Positions 55,962-64,000 of a DNA stretch of 64,000 bases are shown piece by piece. This DNA comes from Ornithinimicrobium laminariae (GTDB lineage Bacteria; Actinomycetota; Actinomycetes; Actinomycetales; Dermatophilaceae), in contig NZ_JAHZSU010000003.1 in NCBI RefSeq assembly GCF_019457945.1, forward strand, positions 682,001 through 746,000, read 5' to 3'. Made by a program: the position numbers and the translations under genes. The notes under the pieces were generated by a model, which was not told the origin of the DNA, made no database searches, and saw nothing but the letters and a program-made list of their open reading frames with translations. Each line of letters starts with the position of its first letter. The first letter of the stretch is position 1.

Positions 55962-56716
55962 GCTCGCACCTTATGTTTCGTATCTGTGTTCTCGCTGGTC
56001 TCGTCGTCCTTGTGCGCTGCTTGATGCAGGAAGCGGAAGTACATGTAGACCGCGAAGGCCGCAAACACCCACCACTGCAGGGCATAGCCCAGATTCCCCC
56101 AGTCGATGTCACGGTTGGCCAGAGTCGGCGGCGGCACCTCAGCAACCGAATCGACGCTCACCTGTGGGCTCTCGTCGGTGGCAAAGATGAAGGCGTTATA
56201 GAGGTCGTCATCCCACGCGTTGATCAGCACACCCAGATCCACCGAGGTCATCAGGCCGTTGGCCAAATCCACCTCGAGTGCGGGCGACTCCCCTGGCGCT
56301 AAGGTGCCGGTTACTGTCACGCCAGTCGCGGGTGGTTGGTCAGCATCCACCGGATCAGCGACCCAGCCGCGCAGGACCAAGAGCACACCTTCGGGCGTGT
56401 CCAGGGGCGTCATCACCCAATAGCCGAGGTCGCCATTGAGCACTCGGTCAGGCACGTAGAACTGACGCTGTGCGTCATAACTGCCCTCGGCGATCACCGG
56501 CTTGCCAGATCCGTCTTCGGGAAAGGCGCTACGAGGTTCAGTTACCTGGGTGATCGCGACCGGATCGAGCAGGGCTTGCTCTGCGAGCAGGTCCACGCTT
56601 TCTTGACTCGTGGCGTTAGACCACTGCCACAGGCCAAGCCGGAAGAACGAATACACCACGATCAGCAGAACAGCTAAGAGTGCTAACCATCGTGGGGATA
56701 GAGCGGTCTTGAACAT
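55958..56716 (-). CDS. SURF1 family protein (cytochrome c oxidase assembly)
   Basis: SURF1 proteins help deliver heme a to cytochrome oxidase. The 252-residue protein has N- and C-terminal transmembrane helices (RWLALLAVLLIVVYSFFRLG; LQWWVFAAFAVYMYFRFL) flanking an external domain with VLNGDLGYWVMTPLDTPEGV and LVLRGWV, the usual SURF1 signature. I start at the ATG at 56716. It overlaps DUF3817 by 4 bases and follows the propeller lipoprotein gene after 8 bases. Confidence 0.9.
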   Translation of the reverse strand: MFKTALSPRWLALLAVLLIVVYSFFRLGLWQWSNATSQESVDLLAEQALLDPVAITQVTEPRSAFPEDGSGKPVIAEGSYDAQRQFYVPDRVLNGDLGYWVMTPLDTPEGVLLVLRGWVADPVDADQPPATGVTVTGTLAPGESPALEVDLANGLMTSVDLGVLINAWDDDLYNAFIFATDESPQVSVDSVAEVPPPTLANRDIDWGNLGYALQWWVFAAFAVYMYFRFLHQAAHKDDETSENTDTKHKVRA

Positions 56717-56724
56717 GTGAGGTT

Positions 56725-57993
56725 CTAGACCGCCAATTGCGAATCGTCGAAGACAATCAGGCTGCCGCCATAGCAAGCCACCCAGACCTGCTGGGTCGCG
56801 GCGTCATACGTAATGCCGATGGGGTTGGCGTCGGTGGGCTCCGTCTGGAGCACCTCCATGTCTTCAGTGCCGATCTTGGACACCGAAGGCTCGTAGTAGT
56901 TGACGACATAGAGCGCTGAGCCATCTGGAGACATCGACATACTGCGGGGTTCGCGGTCCGTGATGACCTCGTCCACCACCTGGTCCGTGGCGGTGTCGAT
57001 CTTGTAGATCGTGTCGCCACCGCTGACCGCCATATAGAGGTATGCGCCGTCTGGGCTCAAGTTGAGGTGGCGCGGTTTGCGCGGAGTCTCCATGACGACT
57101 TCGCTGGTCCCGGCCTCAAGGTCAATCTTGAACAACTTGTCCGCATACATGGCAGCCACATAGGCGGTGTTGTTATCTGGCATCACGTCAATGCCCCGAG
57201 GAGCTGCCGCGATCGAAATCACTTCGGTTTCGGTGGCCGATTCGATGTCGACCACAGAGACCGTTGAGTCGCACCAGTTGCTGACGAGCACTCGGGTTTG
57301 GTCAGGAGTGATGTCGACATACTTCGGAACTGCACCGACCTCAATGACCTGGTCCCACTCCATTTCGGCGGCGTTGAAGCGATAGAGGAAACTGGCACCC
57401 ACGCCGGAAGCCGGCGAGCAATCATCGAAACCCTGAGTGCCGTAATTTTCGCCATACATCGTGTACTGCGACACGTAGGCGAACTGGCCATCGTCGGTCC
57501 AGGCCGCTTCCACAGGGGCACCCTGCGAGATCCCGGGGTGGCCCTCAATCCCGTATTCGGACATATCGATGCTGTCGCTCATCGTCGCGACCAACTCGTG
57601 CGAGGTCGAGTCATAGACCGTCGTGGAGTGGCTGTACATCATGTTGTTAGCAATGACGAGGCCTTGGCCGTTAGCCACCACCGACTTGGGGGTGATGTCG
57701 CCCGTGATGTAGTCGATCTGCTCCATCACTGTCTGGTCCGAGCGCTCTGCTGGCTCGTGAGCGGCCTCTTCGGTGTCGGCATCTTCGCCGCTCTCGCCCT
57801 CGGAACCATCCGTCTGCGACTCCTGCGCAGAGTCTGCGTCCGTGTTGGCATCAACAGCGACTGGAGTTGTCTCTTCGGCTGACTCATCGCCGAAGGCAAA
57901 ACACGCAGTCAGAGAACCTGCGGCGACCAGGGCCACGGCACCAAGGGTGATCCGCCGACGTCGGCGATAGATCGCATCGTTACGCACACGCAT
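56725..57993 (-). CDS. Beta-propeller (YVTN/YncE-type) lipoprotein
   Basis: The 422-residue protein has a basic N-terminus, a signal helix ending in the lipobox SLTAC (Cys31), then about 60 acidic Glu/Asp/Ser-rich residues as tether. The rest holds repeated propeller blades of the YVTN type: VPKYVDITPDQTRVLVSNW, APRGIDVMPDNNTAYVAAMY, KPRHLNLSPDGAYLYMAV, EPRSMSMSPDGSALYVVNYY and a final NPIGITYDAATQQVWVACYG. It should be exported and lipid-anchored; ligand unknown. The ATG at 57993 has AAAGG 8 bases upstream; a GTG at 58008 overlaps the upstream stop and is also possible. Confidence 0.88.
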   Translation of the reverse strand: MRVRNDAIYRRRRRITLGAVALVAAGSLTACFAFGDESAEETTPVAVDANTDADSAQESQTDGSEGESGEDADTEEAAHEPAERSDQTVMEQIDYITGDITPKSVVANGQGLVIANNMMYSHSTTVYDSTSHELVATMSDSIDMSEYGIEGHPGISQGAPVEAAWTDDGQFAYVSQYTMYGENYGTQGFDDCSPASGVGASFLYRFNAAEMEWDQVIEVGAVPKYVDITPDQTRVLVSNWCDSTVSVVDIESATETEVISIAAAPRGIDVMPDNNTAYVAAMYADKLFKIDLEAGTSEVVMETPRKPRHLNLSPDGAYLYMAVSGGDTIYKIDTATDQVVDEVITDREPRSMSMSPDGSALYVVNYYEPSVSKIGTEDMEVLQTEPTDANPIGITYDAATQQVWVACYGGSLIVFDDSQLAV

Positions 57994-58004
57994 GTGAGCA
58001 CCTT

Positions 58005-58493
58005 TCACGGGATCTCCTCCAGACTAGACGTTTGTTCACTGCGAGAGACCCAGACCCGCGGTGGACGGCCTTTTCCCCACGGACCGATGCGTGGGCCCAG
58101 GAACTGGGCCTCTTCTAAATCGACGCCTACTGGGAACTGCGCGCCAATCAGCACCGCTGGCCCCAGAAAACGCGCACCGCGCAGGGATACCGCCGCGGCG
58201 AAAAAGGCATCAACAAAAATGGCCCGCCCCGCAAAGACGGCGTTGGTGAAGTCAACACGCCCTAAGCAGTGCACTCGCTCAAAGACACTGACACCGTCGA
58301 AGTGGACGCCCGAGAAGTCCAGGTCCAAATGGGCCCAAGACACCTCATCAGAAGAACGAAGCCGGTCGACAATCTGTTCCGTCACGGCTTGAGGGCACCC
58401 GTTGTGGCGTAGCGCCGTCGTGAAAGCAACCAGATTGGCCCGATTTGGGTCAGCATCCACCCGTGAAATTAGCGAATCAAGGCCGGTTCGCAT
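58005..58493 (-). CDS. Pentapeptide-repeat protein
   Basis: The 162-residue protein has an alpha-helical N-terminus of about 50 residues, then pentapeptide repeats of the A(D/N)LxF kind in LDLDFSGVHFDGVSVFERVH, VDFTNAVFAGRAIFVDAFF and LRGARFLGPAVLIGAQF. These would form a short right-handed quadrilateral beta helix of roughly four coils. Its role is unknown. The ATG overlaps the guaB3 stop (TAATG), so it is translated right after guaB3, and its own stop overlaps a possible GTG start of the propeller gene. Confidence 0.82.
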   Translation of the reverse strand: MRTGLDSLISRVDADPNRANLVAFTTALRHNGCPQAVTEQIVDRLRSSDEVSWAHLDLDFSGVHFDGVSVFERVHCLGRVDFTNAVFAGRAIFVDAFFAAAVSLRGARFLGPAVLIGAQFPVGVDLEEAQFLGPRIGPWGKGRPPRVWVSRSEQTSSLEEIP

Positions 58494-59602
58494 TACGGCG
58501 AAACTACGACCTCGACGCGCTGGAACTCCTTCACGTCGGTGTAGCCCGTGGTCGCCATCGCGCGACGCAGGGCGCCCATCAGGTTCGTCTCACCACAGGC
58601 ATCAATGCCTGGACCGAGCAAGATCTGCTCCAACGAACCGGCGGTGCCTACCTCAACGCGCTCACCCCGCGGCAGTTCCGGGTGGTGAGCTTCGGAACCC
58701 CAGTGGAACCCACGTCCCGGCGCTTCCTCGGCGCGAGCCAACGCTGCGCCCAGCATCACTGCGTCTGCACCGCAGGCGACGGCCTTGACGATGTCACCAG
58801 AGGTCCCGACGCCACCATCAGCGATCACGTGCACATACCGACCACCAGACTCGTCCAAGTAGTCCCGGCGGGCGGCGGCAATGTCAGAAATCGCGGTAGC
58901 CATCGGCGTGAGGATGCCCAGCGTCTTGCGGGTGCGGTGGGCTGAGCCACCGCCAAATCCGACAAGCACGCCGGCGGCACCCGTGCGCATCAGGTGCAGG
59001 GCCGCCGTGTAGGTGCCAGCACCGCCAACGACGACTGGCACATCCAACTCGTAGATGAAGCGCTTGAGGTTCAGCGGCTCGGATCGGCTGGAGACGTGCT
59101 CGGCCGACACCGTGGTGCCACGAATCACGAAGAGGTCGACGCCAGCGTCAACCACGGCCTTCCAGTGCTGGGCCGTGTTTTGCGGAGACAATGCGCCAGC
59201 GACAATGACGCCACCATCGCGAACCTGCTGCAAACGAGCGGTGATCAACTCGGGCCGGATGGGAGCGGAGTAGAGCTCGCGCATTGCTGCGGTGCACTCT
59301 TCGGCCGGCAACGCGGCGATCTTGCTCAGGTGTGCCTGCGGGTCCTCATAGCGAGTCCACAGCCCCTCGAGGTCAAGCACGCCCAATGCCCCCAGGTTGC
59401 CCAAGGCAATCGCCATGTCCGGCGACATCACCGAGTCCATCGGCGCTGCCATCACTGGTAAATCAAAGTGGTACGCGTCGATCTGCCAGGACAGCGACAC
59501 GTCTTCGGGGTCACGGGTGCGACGCGAGGGCACCACCGCGATGTCGTCGAAGGAGTAGGCGCGGCGGGCGCGCTTGGCTCGGCCAATCTCGAAGTCAGTC
59601 AC
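58493..59602 (-). CDS. guaB3: GuaB3 family IMP dehydrogenase-related protein
   Basis: The 369-residue TIM-barrel protein lacks CBS domains and matches actinobacterial GuaB3. Visible are IGRAKRARRAYSFDDIAVVP, the substrate-loop region GVLVGFGGGSAHRTRKTLGI, and VIADGGVGTSGDIVKAVACG. The loop has no CTT-type catalytic cysteine like that of GuaB (GSICTTR), so classic IMP dehydrogenase activity is doubtful. It follows guaB after 10 bases, as in mycobacteria. Confidence 0.92.
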   Translation of the reverse strand: MTDFEIGRAKRARRAYSFDDIAVVPSRRTRDPEDVSLSWQIDAYHFDLPVMAAPMDSVMSPDMAIALGNLGALGVLDLEGLWTRYEDPQAHLSKIAALPAEECTAAMRELYSAPIRPELITARLQQVRDGGVIVAGALSPQNTAQHWKAVVDAGVDLFVIRGTTVSAEHVSSRSEPLNLKRFIYELDVPVVVGGAGTYTAALHLMRTGAAGVLVGFGGGSAHRTRKTLGILTPMATAISDIAAARRDYLDESGGRYVHVIADGGVGTSGDIVKAVACGADAVMLGAALARAEEAPGRGFHWGSEAHHPELPRGERVEVGTAGSLEQILLGPGIDACGETNLMGALRRAMATTGYTDVKEFQRVEVVVSP

Positions 59603-59612
59603 GCGGGATAAC

Positions 59613-61163
<1,551 letters not shown>

Positions 61164-61196
61164 TCAATCCGATTGGAGGCCGGTTCCGAATAACTC

Positions 61197-61225
61197 TTGA
61201 CCTGGGCGTTTAGGCAGGCTACTAA
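61197..61225 (+). promoter_or_regulatory. Candidate whiB3 promoter (sigma70 type)
   Basis: TTGACC (61197-61202) and TACTAA (61220-61225) are separated by 17 bases, about 65 bases before the whiB3 GTG. This is the best -35/-10 pair in the gap. Confidence 0.6.
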
Positions 61226-61289
61226 TGAGTAAGCATTTCGTCAGGGCCTGCACCGTATACCCACCCTGAAGTCGATCGAGGAGGAACCC

Positions 61290-61568
61290 GTGGCGGAGAT
61301 AGCACGGCAGCCGGGACCGGTTGCGCAACTATGGGAGTGGCAGTATCGCGGATTGTGCCGTGCGGTGAGCCCGGAGGTGTTTTTTCACCCCGAGGGTGAA
61401 CGCGGACCCGCGCGTCGACGACGTGACGAACGAGCAAAACAAGTGTGTCGGGAGTGCCCCGTGCTTCAACAATGTCGTGAACATGCTCTCGCCGTTCGGG
61501 AGCCATACGGCGTTTGGGGAGCCATGACTGAGGCAGAGCGTGAACAAGCAGTGAGCGCAATGGCTTAA
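61290..61568 (+). CDS. whiB3: WhiB family iron-sulfur transcription regulator, WhiB3 type
   Basis: The 92-residue protein has the four cluster-ligating cysteines at 23, 53, 56 and 62, the same numbering I recall for mycobacterial WhiB3. It also has the family segment VFFHPEGERGPARRRR and the turn motif GVWGA (74-78, usually GVWGG). WhiB3 proteins sense redox state or NO through a 4Fe-4S cluster and work with sigma factor SigA. Locus order with groEL/groES and guaB/guaB3 also matches mycobacteria. GTG start with GAGGAGG about 6 bases upstream. Confidence 0.92.
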   Translation: MAEIARQPGPVAQLWEWQYRGLCRAVSPEVFFHPEGERGPARRRRDERAKQVCRECPVLQQCREHALAVREPYGVWGAMTEAEREQAVSAMA

Positions 61569-61584
61569 GCCATCGCGGCAAAGC

Positions 61585-61623
61585 AAAAGGGCCGATTCAC
61601 CACAGTGGTGAATCGGCCCTTTT
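61585..61623. terminator. Bidirectional terminator between whiB3 and groEL
   Basis: Perfect 19-base arms (61585-61603 and 61605-61623), beginning AAAAGGGCCGATTC and ending CCCTTTT, serve both convergent genes. Confidence 0.92.
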
Positions 61624-61646
61624 GTGCCCTCAGGCAGGATTAACGA

Positions 61647-63293
<1,647 letters not shown>

Positions 63294-63392
63294 TTAGCCC
63301 CATCAAACGATGTGGGCGGGAAACATCTGGGTTGAACGGGCTACGCCCCGGATGCCGGATTGTTGTCAGGCTCCGGGGCGCAATCGGCTCGT

Positions 63393-63689
63393 TCAGCCGC
63401 CGACGACGGCCAGAATGTCGCGTGCGGACAGGATGAGGTACTCCTGGCCGGCGTACTTGACCTCGGTGCCGCCGTACTTGCTGTAGATCACACGGTCGCC
63501 GATGGTGACATCCATCGGGACGCGGTTGCCGTTGTCGTCGATGCGACCGGGGCCGACTGCCAGGACCTCGCCCTCTTGGGGCTTTTCCTTGGCGGTGTCG
63601 GGGATCACGAGGCCGGAAGCAGTGGTCTGCTCTGCTTCGACTGCCTTGATCACGATGCGGTCTTCGAGCGGCTTGATAGCAACTGACAC
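63393..63689 (-). CDS. groES: Co-chaperonin GroES
   Basis: The 98-residue protein contains [20 protein letters not shown], the mobile loop, GKVLAVGPG-type [14 protein letters not shown] and [19 protein letters not shown]. It caps the GroEL chamber. The start is a GTG with AGGGAAGG upstream. The 120-base gap to groEL holds inverted 7-base arms GCCCCGG (63345-63351) and CCGGGGC (63373-63379), a possible processing hairpin. Two CIRCE elements lie 105-177 bases upstream. Confidence 0.97.
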   Translation of the reverse strand: MSVAIKPLEDRIVIKAVEAEQTTASGLVIPDTAKEKPQEGEVLAVGPGRIDDNGNRVPMDVTIGDRVIYSKYGGTEVKYAGQEYLILSARDILAVVGG

Positions 63690-63793
63690 AGTAGGGCCTT
63701 CCCTTTCGTCAGCGTCGGCCCGGTTTGGGTCGACGGTTCGTTGTTTTCACTCAATCGACTCGGCTGCCGTCGCGGGGATCAACCGAGGCGCTT

Positions 63794-63820
63794 CTGGCAC
63801 TTGCATGCCGCGAGTGCTAG
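63794..63820. promoter_or_regulatory. CIRCE element (HrcA operator), promoter-proximal copy
   Basis: CTGGCACTT (63794-63802), exactly 9 spacer bases, then GAGTGCTAG (63812-63820). Compared with the consensus TTAGCACTC-N9-GAGTGCTAA the left half is imperfect and the right half near perfect. It lies downstream of the predicted -10 box. Confidence 0.8.
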
Positions 63821-63824
63821 TACG

Positions 63825-63854
63825 AATTTAGGCTTGCACTTAGCACTCGGTCAA
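63825..63854 (-). promoter_or_regulatory. Candidate groESL promoter
   Basis: On the minus strand TTGACC (63854-63849) and TAAATT (63830-63825) are 18 bases apart. The -35 lies in the spacer of the upstream CIRCE and the -10 lies between the two CIRCE copies. Confidence 0.65.
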
Positions 63855-63866
63855 GCCGAGTGCCAG
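63840..63866. promoter_or_regulatory. CIRCE element (HrcA operator), upstream copy
   Basis: TTAGCACTC (63840-63848), exactly 9 spacer bases, then GAGTGCCAG (63858-63866). The left half matches the consensus perfectly. Confidence 0.9.
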
Positions 63867-63904
63867 AAGCCTGGGTATGCGGGCCTGGCCTCGCACGCTT
63901 TTGG

Positions 63905-64000
63905 CTACAGCAAGGGGTGCAACGGCTTGAGCATGAATTCTGCTCCGCGGTGCACCAGGGTGCGCTCTTCCCACATCTTGAGCGTCAACTCTTCGCAGTT
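63905..64000 (-). CDS. C-terminal end of an unidentified protein (partial)
   Basis: The last 31 residues before a TAG at 63905-63907 read NCEELTLKMWEERTLVHRGA, then EFMLKPLHPLL. The gene enters from the right edge on the minus strand, upstream of groES. The fragment is too short for me to recognise a family. Confidence 0.5.
   Translation of the reverse strand, partial: NCEELTLKMWEERTLVHRGAEFMLKPLHPLL

Overview
The window is a stretch of chromosome from a GC-rich actinobacterium. The markers are WhiB, GroES plus a GroEL with a His-rich tail, MurT/GatD, GuaB3, DUF3017, DUF3817 and DUF6350. Gene order fits Micrococcales-type relatives, and parts of it match the mycobacterial chromosome (DUF4350-moxR-DUF58-SpoIIM-RDD; guaB3-guaB-whiB3-groEL/ES). 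I cannot fix the family or genus from sequence alone. Genes are packed tightly, often with 4-base stop/start overlaps. I see no tRNA, rRNA, CRISPR array, transposase, integrase or prophage gene, and no gene-free stretch above about 220 bases.

Layout. 1-8083: a partial membrane protein, a P-loop uridine kinase-like protein, then a co-directional run of a glycerophosphodiesterase-like membrane protein, DUF4129, DUF4350, MoxR ATPase and DUF58, followed by convergent SpoIIM and RDD genes. 8125-18289: a nucleoside uptake and salvage island. It holds adenosine deaminase, deoxyribose-phosphate aldolase, thymidine phosphorylase, cytidine deaminase, two ABC permeases, a double-domain ABC ATPase and a BMP-family lipoprotein. 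18467-24116: M20 amidohydrolase, the catalytic subunit of a methylmalonyl-CoA-type mutase, an NhaC-type antiporter and pyrD. 24174-30665: manC with a GT4 mannosyltransferase-like gene, 2'-5' RNA ligase-like protein, exonuclease III, an S10 peptidase-like protein, a DNA alkylation repair HEAT protein and a PNPOx-like protein.

30854-46358: central metabolism and purine/folate genes. Monomeric NADP-isocitrate dehydrogenase is divergent from malate dehydrogenase. DUF6350-purN-purH-DMT transporter-folD-DUF3017 follow on the minus strand, then sucCD, the separate B12-binding mutase subunit, an M23 peptidase and PcrA helicase. 46424-51996: GNAT, three small membrane proteins of unknown role, a Nudix hydrolase, and a GT4 / PIG-L deacetylase / YbhN-type flippase group that could make and move a glycolipid. 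51974-64000: gatD-murT, guaA, DUF3817, SURF1, a beta-propeller lipoprotein, a pentapeptide-repeat protein, guaB3, guaB, whiB3, groEL and groES, with a two-CIRCE promoter, and the last codons of an unidentified gene.

How it works together. The salvage island would import nucleosides, deaminate cytidine and adenosine, phosphorolyse thymidine and feed deoxyribose-5-phosphate to glycolysis. The mutase subunits would produce succinyl-CoA for SucCD and the neighbouring TCA genes. PurN, PurH, GuaB and GuaA supply GMP, with FolD supplying one-carbon units. No clearly new molecular system is proven here. The best leads are the split mutase with a methylmalonyl-CoA active-site fingerprint, the GT4/PIG-L/flippase group, several strong palindromes between operons (including a perfect 25-base-pair inverted repeat and a shared convergent-gene terminator family), a MurT without the usual zinc-ribbon cysteines, and the propeller-lipoprotein/pentapeptide pair coupled to guaB3.
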